A DNA stretch of 14,734 nucleotides from DASXMX01 sp036794395 (GCA_036794395.1 DAIRGS010000176.1:1-14734); one strand, 5' to 3'; positions 1-7,457 are shown, numbered from the stretch's first letter. The notes: a model not told the origin generated them from the letters alone. Program-made: numbers and translations.

Positions 1-46
1 CTTTTTCCCTCCACCGGTACGCCGGGGGAGGGTAGGGAGGGGGCCG
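1..46 (+). repeat. C/G-rich hairpin repeat, copy A (short form)
   Basis: A C plus T-run is followed by CCCTCC, ACCGG, TACG, CCGGGGGA and then a G-rich tail ending near 43. CCGG (14-17) and CCGG (22-25) can pair around a TACG loop, and CCCTCC (7-12) can pair with GGAGGG (27-32), so the unit folds into a hairpin. The left 29 bases match 13508-13537 apart from one T in the T-run, and bases 30-43 match 13568-13581 exactly, so this is a dispersed repeat that lacks the 30 internal bases of the other copy. It may continue beyond the window edge. It lies just past the 3' end of the leftward Ubl operon. Confidence 0.8.
24..43 (+). other. G-quadruplex motif
   Basis: Four G-runs of 5, 3, 3 and 5 bases are separated by loops of 1, 2 and 1 bases (G24-28, G30-32, G35-37, G39-43). 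This fits the classical G-quadruplex pattern with very short loops. The G-rich strand is the template strand for the leftward operon that ends at 116, so a folded quadruplex could stop or slow RNA polymerase after the last gene. The motif is directly visible; the effect on transcription is inference. Confidence 0.6.
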
Positions 47-68
47 TCTTTCATCGCCGATAGAGGCA

Positions 69-101
69 TACCCTCCCTCGCCATACCGGTAGAGAGAAGA
101 G
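69..101 (-). repeat. Degenerate inverted copy of the hairpin repeat
   Basis: The reverse complement of bases 1-35 aligns to 69-101 without gaps, with about 25 of 33 positions matching by eye, including an intact TACCGGT core (84-90). Copies 1-35 and 69-101 therefore face each other and could form one long imperfect hairpin with a loop of roughly 34 bases. It sits about 15 bases beyond the stop codon of the FHA-RING gene, where it could protect or end the transcript. Confidence 0.55.
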
Positions 102-115
102 GATCGCCTCAAGTA

Positions 116-1291
116 TCATGCCCCCACCGAAATCCACCAGAACCAAGACAAAACAAACCCGCATACCGTCGCAAATGCGCACAGCGCAATCGATCCCATC
201 AGCATCTGCGGGTGGGACAATGCCGAGCCGCGGCGCTGATAAAGATAAAGCAGTGTCCCGGCAATCAGCGCAGGGATTCCGAACGTAATCAACCCCACAA
301 GTGCCGTGACCAGCGCAAGCGGCAGCGCGAGGTAATCCCATTCGATCGCCGGGTCAGTAGGCATCGCAACCGGCGGGGCGGGCGGTTCAAAATCAAGGGC
401 ATCGGACTCCGGGGGAGCGGCATCAAACAGCGTAGACGGCGCCGGCTTGGGATCCAGCGCTCCAACCTGCTTGCACCCATACGAAGAACACCCACGGTTT
501 TCAATCCAGCAATCAGCGTGAAATTTGACGCCGCAGTCGCCGCACTCGGCTGTCTGCTCGTCGGGCGAGATTTCCGATTGGCACGCGCCACACAAAACCT
601 GCGGTTCGGTTGCAATCTGCGGCTCGGGGGCCGGTGGCTTGGGCGGCGCCGGCGGTGGAGTTGGCGCATCGAATATCGATGGTTTGATCGTGCGCGTGGG
701 CTGATGCCCCGGAGAAATTGAAATGCCGCGATACTTCGGCGTCGCCGACGGGGCGGGACTGGAGGAGGCATCAATCCCCGGCCCGCCAGGATAAATCGTA
801 TCCGCCGACGGATCAGAAATTCCCATTCCCCCAACACGCGGCGGCAACTCGACCATTTGCCCGCAATACCGGCACTGCCCCAACCTCCCCGCGAAATCCC
901 ACGGCGCCCACAGTGGAGCCCCGCACGAGCAATCCAAAAAAATCCCATCATCAGCCGAGCGCACGCGGGCCGCCAAGTCGATTTCCTCGGCGTCGGCGGG
1001 GAGCGATCCGTTGGAATGAAAAGTAAGTACGGCCGACCCAACCCGGATTTGATCGCCATCGGCCAGGCTGTGTCGCCCCTTCAGCGCCTGCCCGTTCACC
1101 AACGTCCCCACCCGGCTCCCCGAATCGACGATAAAATAGGCGCCGGCGTTCTGACCAATCCACGCGTGGATGCGGGAGACGGTTCGATCCGGAACGACGA
1201 TATGGCTGTTAGCGCGGCGTCCAATCACGACGCGCCCGTTCAATACCGCCGCCTTGCGCTTACCGTCATGCTCCAGAATCAGCGTCGCCAT
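116..1291 (-). CDS. FHA domain and prokaryotic RING-like zinc finger membrane protein (candidate E3)
   Basis: 391 aa starting at ATG. Residues 1-95 form an FHA domain, the fold that binds phosphothreonine peptides: G24-R25, S39-R40-x-H42 and N66-G67 are the expected conserved residues. A small zinc knuckle follows (C121, C123, C140, C143). After a proline-rich linker comes a cluster C234-x2-C237-x12-C250-x2-C253-x4-H258-x2-C261-x6-C268-x4-C273 with a HADCW core. This resembles prokaryotic RING finger family 1. A second proline-rich linker leads to hydrophobic segments around 321-351 and 364-388, so the FHA and RING parts are probably cytoplasmic and tethered to the membrane. It is the last gene of the minus-strand run, 113 bases after the second FHA gene. 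In the context of Ubl, E1 and JAB genes an E3-like or Ubl-recruiting role is plausible but is inference. The zinc finger could instead be purely structural. Confidence 0.85.
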   Translation of the reverse strand: MATLILEHDGKRKAAVLNGRVVIGRRANSHIVVPDRTVSRIHAWIGQNAGAYFIVDSGSRVGTLVNGQALKGRHSLADGDQIRVGSAVLTFHSNGSLPADAEEIDLAARVRSADDGIFLDCSCGAPLWAPWDFAGRLGQCRYCGQMVELPPRVGGMGISDPSADTIYPGGPGIDASSSPAPSATPKYRGISISPGHQPTRTIKPSIFDAPTPPPAPPKPPAPEPQIATEPQVLCGACQSEISPDEQTAECGDCGVKFHADCWIENRGCSSYGCKQVGALDPKPAPSTLFDAAPPESDALDFEPPAPPVAMPTDPAIEWDYLALPLALVTALVGLITFGIPALIAGTLLYLYQRRGSALSHPQMLMGSIALCAFATVCGFVLSWFWWISVGA

Positions 1292-1404
1292 GCTCTAGTC
1301 ACATCCTTGCTCGGCGATGCATTTTAGAGATTGGTGGCGGATTGTAGAAGGGGTTCGTCTTATCCCAATACGATTAAACTTCCATCTCCCCGATGGCGTG
1401 AACT

Positions 1405-2742
1405 TTAGCGTCGCCCGGCGAACCTGTTGCGTAGAGTCGCCAGGTGAGTCCCTATGCCAAGCCTTTTGAGAAGATTCGAGGAGCCGTCGGCTTTTTTCGT
1501 TTTTTCCTGGAAGAGGAACATGCTCGAGCCAATGGCAATTTGATCGCCATTGTGCAAGCGCGCGCGTGTGATCGGCACACCATTGATAAATGTTTTGGAG
1601 CCGAGTGGGAGATCTTCCAGATCAACCCCGCCCGGTACCAGGTGAAGTGCCGCGTGCCGCCGGCCCACTTTCGGATCCTTAAACAGGTAAATCTGGCTAT
1701 CCGGCGCACTGCCGATGTAGGTTGGATTTCGATACAAGATGAACTGCTTGCCCGCGATGAATCCCGCCGTCACGCGGAGCCACCCGGTCTTCGCCGCATT
1801 TTCGATCAGGCCCGTGCTCACACCCGCAAGGCATCCGATCGCAACCAATGCCACCAGCCGGCTCCACTGTGGACCGGCCAGATAGCCCACCGGATCAAAC
1901 AGCGCCCCGCCCAATGCCCCGCCGATCATTCCCCCTGCCAATCCAATCAGCAACTTGCGCCGATTCCGCAAAAGCACGCCGGGCCCGATACTTAGGAATA
2001 ACCCAAGAACACCCCACGCTACCATCCGCGCGAAAACGTCGCGCAAGCTGAATTGATTCGCCTCGCCCGCAACATCATCACCCGCAGCCACTCGGAACAG
2101 TCGATCGACGAACAACGAAACAATCACCCCGCCCAGCAGTCCCATCGCCGCCCCCAGCGCGCCGTTGCGCACAGTGGCCGGCATGTTGCGTTCAGACAGC
2201 GGCTCGGCGATGCCCAGACACATCGCGATGAACATCCCCGACAAACCAAAGCTGACAATATTCAGTGCAAATCGTTTGAGCGCCGCCCGCCTCTGAAGCT
2301 GGGCGACTTTGGCCATCCTCTGGTCGTAGGACAGCCCCGGCGCAGCCAGCGCCGTAAAATAAGCGTTTGATTTTCCGTTGGCGCGAAGCATCTCCAGCGA
2401 GGCATCCGCCTTGTCCGCTGCAATCGAGTTGTCCTGCCGCTGAAATTCAATGCGCGACATCCCGCGGTAAAGCTCAATCGCCAGCTGCTCCGAAGACTTG
2501 AACTGCGTCAGCAAACCGCAGCTCCACGCCAGCAAACCGCCCAGCACACCCAGCGCCGCCAGGAAGAACAGCGTACTATGCATCAGGTTGAATTTGACAG
2601 CCGCGTCCATCGGAACCTTCGCGGCATCCATCTGCGCGTAGGCCCGATTGCGGCTGATCGCCTGCTCTTCGCGAACGCGCTGCTCCACCTTCCGGCTGCT
2701 CAGCTCATCCCAGGTAATCGTGATGGGTTCTTTGTCAGCCAT
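1405..2742 (-). CDS. Multi-pass membrane protein with C-terminal FHA domain
   Basis: 445 aa from ATG, with GGAGG about 11 bases upstream. The N-terminal 50 residues are charged and probably helical. Hydrophobic segments follow near 56-80, 158-178, 193-213, 237-257, 263-288 and 295-313, several of them rich in glycine and alanine, so the centre is an integral membrane domain with about six helices. Residues 80-155 look like a soluble, partly helical loop. The FHA domain occupies about 330-412 with G344, R361-x-H363 and N387-G388. The usual Ser before that Arg is Gly here (GRRHA), so phosphopeptide affinity may differ. I do not recognise the membrane part. Lying 23 bases after the JAB gene, it is likely co-transcribed and may be the membrane platform or phospho-sensor of the Ubl pathway, which is inference. 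Confidence 0.85.
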   Translation of the reverse strand: MADKEPITITWDELSSRKVEQRVREEQAISRNRAYAQMDAAKVPMDAAVKFNLMHSTLFFLAALGVLGGLLAWSCGLLTQFKSSEQLAIELYRGMSRIEFQRQDNSIAADKADASLEMLRANGKSNAYFTALAAPGLSYDQRMAKVAQLQRRAALKRFALNIVSFGLSGMFIAMCLGIAEPLSERNMPATVRNGALGAAMGLLGGVIVSLFVDRLFRVAAGDDVAGEANQFSLRDVFARMVAWGVLGLFLSIGPGVLLRNRRKLLIGLAGGMIGGALGGALFDPVGYLAGPQWSRLVALVAIGCLAGVSTGLIENAAKTGWLRVTAGFIAGKQFILYRNPTYIGSAPDSQIYLFKDPKVGRRHAALHLVPGGVDLEDLPLGSKTFINGVPITRARLHNGDQIAIGSSMFLFQEKTKKADGSSNLLKRLGIGTHLATLRNRFAGRR

Positions 2743-2765
2743 CGGTCAACGATCCTCCGTGCAAA

Positions 2766-3500
2766 CTATCTCAGCCACCAGACCGCGAACCCCATGAGTG
2801 CCAGTAAGACCGCCGTCCCGGCCACCACAACCGGCCAATGCGATTTTCGCCGTGCTGGTTGAATCGGATCGTACGGAGCCGCGTGCTGTTCGACGGGCGG
2901 TTCCTCAACAGCGGTTACGCCCAGATCCTCGTCAATCAGAAATTCTTCCCGAACCGGATGTCCGCCGCGCCAGACAAACAGCCCGCGATCAGTGCTTTTG
3001 GGGTCGTCCACGAATGCGATTTGCCAGGAGGCCGCGAAGAAATGCTCGTGGATGAACACATCCATTTCAGACAAAAAAATTCCGAACCCGGGATGGGAAT
3101 GATACCAACCCAGAATGCGCAGTTTGGGGAAACGGGTTTCCATCTGCTGGTGAATGTCGGTCCACGTTTCGGAAGTGAACGTCACCTGCGCGTTACGCCC
3201 CGACGAATAATTCCCGCGGATGTTCGCCGAAACGAATCCCCACGGACCGAAGACATCGCACCAGACGGTTCCGACCAGGACGCCGCAGATTTCGACGTCG
3301 GGGTTGCTCAACGCCTGATCGCGGATGTCATTCAGGACCGATCGCCGGATGACGATCTGGTACTTGCCTGATCGGCCGGTGATGCGCTGGGGGAGGGGAC
3401 ACCGGTGGTACTGCTCGGCGTTGATCTGATCCGCGTCGCGCTGGGGCTCGGACGGCGGCTGTTGCGAAACCGAGATACCGGTGTCGTCGATCATTCCCAT
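2766..3500 (-). CDS. JAB/JAMM-domain metallo-isopeptidase, membrane-anchored (deubiquitinase-like)
   Basis: 244 aa. Residues about 48-190 form a JAB/MPN domain with a complete JAMM zinc site: E70 (EICGVLVG), H134-S-H136 followed by seven residues, then S144-x2-D147. Proteins with this intact motif hydrolyse isopeptide bonds or trim C-termini of ubiquitin-like proteins. After an acidic and proline-rich linker, residues 223-243 are a single hydrophobic helix at the very C-terminus, so the enzyme is probably tail-anchored with its catalytic domain in the cytoplasm. The start overlaps the end of the E1 gene by 10 bases, or by 4 (ATGA) if the in-frame ATG at 3494 is used, so the two are translationally coupled. 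It probably removes the Ubl from targets; the Ubl appears to need no C-terminal trimming. Confidence 0.93.
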   Translation of the reverse strand: MGMIDDTGISVSQQPPSEPQRDADQINAEQYHRCPLPQRITGRSGKYQIVIRRSVLNDIRDQALSNPDVEICGVLVGTVWCDVFGPWGFVSANIRGNYSSGRNAQVTFTSETWTDIHQQMETRFPKLRILGWYHSHPGFGIFLSEMDVFIHEHFFAASWQIAFVDDPKSTDRGLFVWRGGHPVREEFLIDEDLGVTAVEEPPVEQHAAPYDPIQPARRKSHWPVVVAGTAVLLALMGFAVWWLR

Positions 3501-4729
3501 TCCAAACCCCCGCTCTCCGCCAATGGCCCCAGGACGGATTCCGCATCGCCGCCCAATTCCATGCCGATCGCTTGCGACCCCGCGCGGGCGATGACGATGT
3601 CAAACGCCGGCACGCCAATCTGCGACAGAGGAAGATCCAGAAAATCTTCGGTGCCGACAATCTTGTAAAACGTCTTTACGTCGCGCCGGCTTGTCGGGCA
3701 ATGCGGGCACGTCGCCTTATCCGCCGAGACCCGGCCCAGCGAGGCAAAGAGCTTTTCTTCCCGGCCGCATGTCGGGCAGACCAGCTTTTCGAGCACATCC
3801 CGCGCCAATTCAAGCTGCGCATCATTCCCAAGCAAACGTTTGGCTTCCGCAAGAAGCTGCCGGGATGTCATGGTCGAAGTTGAGGCATCAAGTGAAACGA
3901 TGTCCTCCAGGATCTCGTGGCTGTAGCAATTCGTCTTGCGCTGATACTCGATCGGATAAGAGTCCGTGCTCAAGCCATCGAATACCCACCCGCGCCCGGC
4001 CATTGTCTGGAGGCCATGCAGCAGCTTAACCGCTTCCTGGCATTGCACCCCTGCAATAATCGAGCTGATGGTCGGGGTGGTAGGGGTCTTCCCGCCCTCC
4101 ATCTCCGGCCGCGACAGCAAGTTGCACGATCGCCGAAGCTGAAGCAGCCGCCAGTCGGTTTCCGACATCGTGCATTCGTAGCAGGGGCCATCGGGGGCAA
4201 AGACACGCGCCGTCCCCTGGATCTGCTCAATGGCGCCATCGATCCATGTGCGATTGGTTTTCCAGCACGCGCGATTGATGGCCAGCCGGGCCTCTCGATT
4301 ATCCAAGCCACCCAAAACCACATCCGCCCACCGGAAGACCCCGAGTCCCAGGTCATAAACAACATTGCCCACAAAGGCGTGGGTGCGCATTTCCGGATAA
4401 ACCTGCCGCGCCGCCACTGCCGCCACCGCTGCCTTGTAATGGCCGTTGTCTGAAGCGCGATAGAGGATGGAACGCGAAAGGTTCGAGTTCTCGATCCGAT
4501 CCATATCAGCAATCAGCACATTGCCGACGCCAAGCAGCGCCAGGTTCTTAACGATCTCGTTCCCCAGCGCCCCCGCGCCGATGACCAGGACCTTGGCGGC
4601 GGCCAGCTTCTTCTGATCCCACCAGCCGATCAGTTTGAACCGATTAAAGCGATCGTCACGCGCCGCATCCGTGTCGGCGACCGTGATGCGCAGTGGAGTC
4701 TCTGGGGCTGTGTCCAAATCGTGATGCAT
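3491..4729 (-). CDS. E1/ThiF-family ubiquitin-like activating enzyme with additional zinc ribbon
   Basis: 412 aa from the ATG at 4729, preceded by GGGAAG. An in-frame TTG at 4780 would add 17 residues but has no ribosome binding site. The nucleotide-binding loop GAGALG (51-56), D77 in ADMDRIE, SNLSR ending at R86, K99 and the D143-N pair form the adenylation site that activates a Ubl C-terminal Gly with ATP. CYEC (C183, C186) follows, then C202 in RRSCNLL, sixteen residues on, placed about where E1 enzymes carry their thioester cysteine. PTISSII-GVQ is the usual next helix. Extra CPTC (C318, C321) and CPHC (C341, C344) pairs form a zinc ribbon absent from minimal ThiF/MoeB, followed by a C-terminal domain of about 60 residues that I do not recognise. 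The place after the Ubl and before the JAB supports a conjugation role over sulfur transfer. Confidence 0.92.
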   Translation of the reverse strand: MHHDLDTAPETPLRITVADTDAARDDRFNRFKLIGWWDQKKLAAAKVLVIGAGALGNEIVKNLALLGVGNVLIADMDRIENSNLSRSILYRASDNGHYKAAVAAVAARQVYPEMRTHAFVGNVVYDLGLGVFRWADVVLGGLDNREARLAINRACWKTNRTWIDGAIEQIQGTARVFAPDGPCYECTMSETDWRLLQLRRSCNLLSRPEMEGGKTPTTPTISSIIAGVQCQEAVKLLHGLQTMAGRGWVFDGLSTDSYPIEYQRKTNCYSHEILEDIVSLDASTSTMTSRQLLAEAKRLLGNDAQLELARDVLEKLVCPTCGREEKLFASLGRVSADKATCPHCPTSRRDVKTFYKIVGTEDFLDLPLSQIGVPAFDIVIARAGSQAIGMELGGDAESVLGPLAESGGLEWE

Positions 4730-4794
4730 GAAACTTCCCAATCGCTCGCGTCGCGCGGTGCTCAGAAATGCGGAGGTCAATCAGCCGGGATGTT

Positions 4795-5064
4795 CTACCC
4801 AGCGGTGATTTCGGGTTGAAGACGCAGCACATCGCCTTCTTTAACGCCGATGTCCTTCAGACTTTGCTCGTCAAGCAACTGCTTGCCCGAAGAGCGGTGG
4901 TGGAGCTTGTAACTGAGGGGTTGCCCGTCAGGAGCGTAAACTGGGAAACTTAGCTTATCCAGCAGCACCACCAGAAGCCGGTTGACGGGCGCGTCATCCG
5001 GCATCTGAACCTGCTGCCGCTTGTTCCCCGTGGCATCCCAAACGTTTACGGTGACCAAACCCAT
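4795..5064 (-). CDS. Small ubiquitin-like (beta-grasp, YukD/EsaB-like) protein ending in Ala-Gly
   Basis: 89 aa from the ATG at 5064. The upstream in-frame extension to 5181 runs into promoter-like sequence and is not chosen. The pattern fits a ubiquitin fold: beta hairpin (residues 2-21), helix (25-38), and a C-terminal part with SGKQLLDEQSLKDIGVKEGD and a last strand VLRLQP. The short tail ends EITAG, giving a terminal glycine ready for adenylation without removal of an extension. There is no classical Gly-Gly. YukD/EsaB-type Ubls are otherwise known from type VII secretion loci, but no WXG100 or EssC gene is visible here. As first gene of the run, 65 bases ahead of the E1 gene, it is the likely conjugated modifier. 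The fold is called from pattern, not alignment. Confidence 0.85.
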   Translation of the reverse strand: MGLVTVNVWDATGNKRQQVQMPDDAPVNRLLVVLLDKLSFPVYAPDGQPLSYKLHHRSSGKQLLDEQSLKDIGVKEGDVLRLQPEITAG

Positions 5065-5372
5065 ATCGCACGATCCCAAACTTTGCGGCAAGACCCCAAT
5101 TTCCTTATCATACCGAAATACCATAAACTGTAATAGAATGTGGGCGTGCCCGAACATCGGGTAAGTCCGATATAGGGACATTGGGTAATTTAGGGAAAAT
5201 CATTTCGGCTGACTAATCGCACTGAGCGTTATGCCCGATGTGTGAAAGTAGATTTCTCTCACGCTCGGGCGTGATTTACGGTATTGTCTCTTTAACCTCC
5301 GGTGCTGATTTGAGTCAGGGGAGATCACGTATTTTTCAGGAACTTCCCAGTTTGACTGGCGCGAACGGCGGC
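5065..5372. other. Divergent intergenic region between Ubl operon and tyrosine kinase gene
   Basis: About 308 bases that are noticeably richer in A and T than the flanking genes. It holds a candidate leftward promoter (5107-5134). In-frame codons upstream of the kinase gene (ATG 5238, TTG 5310) could lengthen that protein, but no good ribosome binding site supports them and the encoded residues do not look like a conserved N-terminus. I see no clear rightward promoter and no RNA gene. Confidence 0.5.
5107..5134 (-). promoter_or_regulatory. Candidate sigma-70-like promoter of the Ubl operon
   Basis: On the minus strand, ATTACA (5129-5134) is separated by 16 bases from TATGAT (5107-5112), matching the -35 consensus at 4 of 6 and the -10 consensus at 5 of 6. 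Transcription would begin near 5100 and give a leader of about 35 bases before the Ubl start at 5064. The assignment rests only on sequence resemblance. Confidence 0.4.
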
Positions 5373-7457
5373 ATGGATCGGCCGACCTCCCGCGCCAATC
5401 ACGACCAGCTTTTGCCCATCTTTTGGCGGCAACGCTGGCTTATCGTCTTCGTCACATTCCTATGTGTCGCGGCCGGCGTCGCGTATCTGATGATCGCCAC
5501 GCCCGTCTATACCAGCACTGCGCGCATTCTCATTCGCCCCGCGGCTTCGCGCATGAGCCAGGATTCGTTCTCCGACCCGGTGAACGCCAATTACCTCTAC
5601 ACTGAAGCCGACCTGATGCAGTCTCCATCCGTGCTGTCCTTGGCGGCACAGTTGGATGATGTAAAAAAGGTCGTGGCCAATGAGCCCGACCCCATTCAGT
5701 TCCTCCAGAAGTACATGGGTGTCGAAGTTGGCAAGCGAAGCGCCGGAGTGACCGTCAGCTTTTCCTCGACCAATGCCCAGGACGCAGCCAACATCGCCAA
5801 CGGCATCGTCACCGCCTATCAGAAATATCAGATCACTCCGAGCAGCTCGCAGGATGCCGAAATCAAGGCGCTTAACGAAGAGGTCAAGAAGATTGAAAAG
5901 CGGATTCAATCAACGTCCGAGGCCATGACCAAGCTGGAAGAGCAATATGGCGCGCTAGACCCGCTGAATCCGCACAACACACTGGCTGAGCAGAAGGTCC
6001 GGGAGTTGAGCAGTCAGTTCGATGCGGCGCGCCGCGATACGCTCAAACAACAGCAAGCCAGCCAAACGGCCTACAAGATCATCGAAGACTTGAAAATAAG
6101 GGGTGTGGATACCAACGTGGTGGATATTGACATGCTCGGGTTGGGCGCAGACGCCGAAGCAAAGCTCCCTGGCGAAATCAACACCCTCAAGCAAGCGATC
6201 GCATCTTCCCCCTACGGCGAAAAGCACCCGAACAAGCAGAACATGGTGCTTCGGCTGAACCGGCTTGAACTCACGCTCGCAAAGCTTGTTCTAAACCATT
6301 ACCAGTTGGCCGAGGCCCTCGAAAAAGATCTGAAGCAATCACTGGCCGAGGCGCGCATCGAAGCCGCAAACGTGAGTGTTGCCTCAAGCAGATACGCACG
6401 GCTCCAAACCGCCCAATCCAACGACGAGACGCAGAAGCACCAGATTCAGTCCCGGCTGAACGAGATCCTCCGCGCCCAGGAACTTGGCATTTACAACATC
6501 GACGTTTACGAAGTGGCCAAGCGCGAGATTAAGCCTTCGCACCCCGCCAAGAAGACCACGCTGCCGATCGCACTGGTTCTCGGTCTGATTCTCGGCGGCG
6601 GTCTCGGTTTCCTCCGCGACTGGACGGATGATCGCTATCGCTCCGTTGAAGAGATCAAGGATTCGATGGCGATGCCGTTGCTCGGCACCGTCCCCCAAAT
6701 GCCCGATGGCTTGCCCGCGGCTCTTGCCGGCCAGCAGGCAATGCTCGAGCCCACATCGGCCATTGCCGAGGCCTGCCGCACGATCCGCACCGCCGTTTAC
6801 TTTGGCGCCCCCAAGGATCGCTGCCGCACCATTCTTGTGACCTCTCCCGCGTCATCAGATGGCAAGAGCACCATTGCCAGCAATCTCGCTATCACGATGG
6901 CGCAGGCCGGCAAGCGCGTCTTGATCGTCGATGCCGATCTGCGTCTGCCCACTCAACACGCGATTTTCGGCGTGCGACAGGAGTTCGGTCTCAGTAGCGT
7001 TCTCGATGGAAAGGCCACGCTCGACCAGGCTGTACAGCCCACCGCCGTCAGCGGCCTGGAAATATTGCCCTGCGGCCCCAAGCCCTCGAATCCGTCTGAG
7101 ATGTTGAACAGCCCCATGTTCGGAGAGTTGCTCGAAGTGTTGTCCGAGCGATTCGATCAAGTGATCATCGACTCTCCGCCCGTTATGGGTATCGCCGACG
7201 CCCGAATCATCGGGGCGGCTTGCGACGTGACCGTGCTGGTCCTCCGAGCTGAGAAATCAACTCGCCGCGTCAGCGAGTTGGCGCGCGACGGATTGGGCAG
7301 TGTCGGTGCAAACCTGCTTGGAATGATCATCAACGAGGTCGAGCCCTCTCAAGGCTACGCCTATGGATATCACGGCTACACGCGCGCCGCCGAACCCAAG
7401 CAGATGGCAGTAAAGGGCACTACCGCGGCGTCGTCCGCCAAGATCCAACAGAACTGA
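5373..7457 (+). CDS. Wzz-type polysaccharide co-polymerase fused to BY tyrosine kinase
   Basis: 694 aa from the ATG at 5373, where the protein begins just before a typical LLPIFWRQRW-LIVF entry into the first membrane helix (about 22-41). The Wzz chain-length domain follows, with long coiled-coil stretches (about 160-235 and 295-375), then a second helix near 397-414. The cytoplasmic kinase has Walker A SPASSDGKST (K498), Walker A' VLIVDADLR (D520, D522) and Walker B VIIDSPP (about 597-603). Tyrosines Y662, Y664, Y666 and Y669 near the C-terminus form the usual autophosphorylation cluster. Such enzymes control export and chain length of capsule or exopolysaccharide. Here it is alone: no glycosyltransferase, Wza or phosphatase gene adjoins it. 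Downstream are only two weak 5-bp hairpins (7463-7475, 7479-7494). Confidence 0.93.
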   Translation: MDRPTSRANHDQLLPIFWRQRWLIVFVTFLCVAAGVAYLMIATPVYTSTARILIRPAASRMSQDSFSDPVNANYLYTEADLMQSPSVLSLAAQLDDVKKVVANEPDPIQFLQKYMGVEVGKRSAGVTVSFSSTNAQDAANIANGIVTAYQKYQITPSSSQDAEIKALNEEVKKIEKRIQSTSEAMTKLEEQYGALDPLNPHNTLAEQKVRELSSQFDAARRDTLKQQQASQTAYKIIEDLKIRGVDTNVVDIDMLGLGADAEAKLPGEINTLKQAIASSPYGEKHPNKQNMVLRLNRLELTLAKLVLNHYQLAEALEKDLKQSLAEARIEAANVSVASSRYARLQTAQSNDETQKHQIQSRLNEILRAQELGIYNIDVYEVAKREIKPSHPAKKTTLPIALVLGLILGGGLGFLRDWTDDRYRSVEEIKDSMAMPLLGTVPQMPDGLPAALAGQQAMLEPTSAIAEACRTIRTAVYFGAPKDRCRTILVTSPASSDGKSTIASNLAITMAQAGKRVLIVDADLRLPTQHAIFGVRQEFGLSSVLDGKATLDQAVQPTAVSGLEILPCGPKPSNPSEMLNSPMFGELLEVLSERFDQVIIDSPPVMGIADARIIGAACDVTVLVLRAEKSTRRVSELARDGLGSVGANLLGMIINEVEPSQGYAYGYHGYTRAAEPKQMAVKGTTAASSAKIQQN

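Noticed and set aside
1..46. Intrinsic terminator for the Ubl operon
   Set aside because: The hairpin is followed by A residues on the minus strand, not T, so it does not fit a Rho-independent terminator.
212..1327. Plus-strand open frames over the FHA-RING gene
   Set aside because: Arg/Pro-rich translations typical of antisense shadows in GC-rich DNA.
4795..5064. Type VII secretion locus because of the YukD/EsaB-like protein
   Set aside because: No WXG100, EssC, EssB or related gene is present; E1 and JAB neighbours fit a conjugation system better.
4780..5181. Longer versions of the Ubl (to 5181) and the E1 (TTG start at 4780)
   Set aside because: The Ubl extension crosses the candidate promoter and lacks ubiquitin-like character; the E1 TTG has no ribosome binding site, while the ATG at 4729 is preceded by GGGAAG.
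5238..5372. N-terminal extension of the tyrosine kinase from ATG 5238
   Set aside because: No ribosome binding site and no conserved-looking residues; the Wzz pattern begins right after the ATG at 5373. It cannot be fully excluded.
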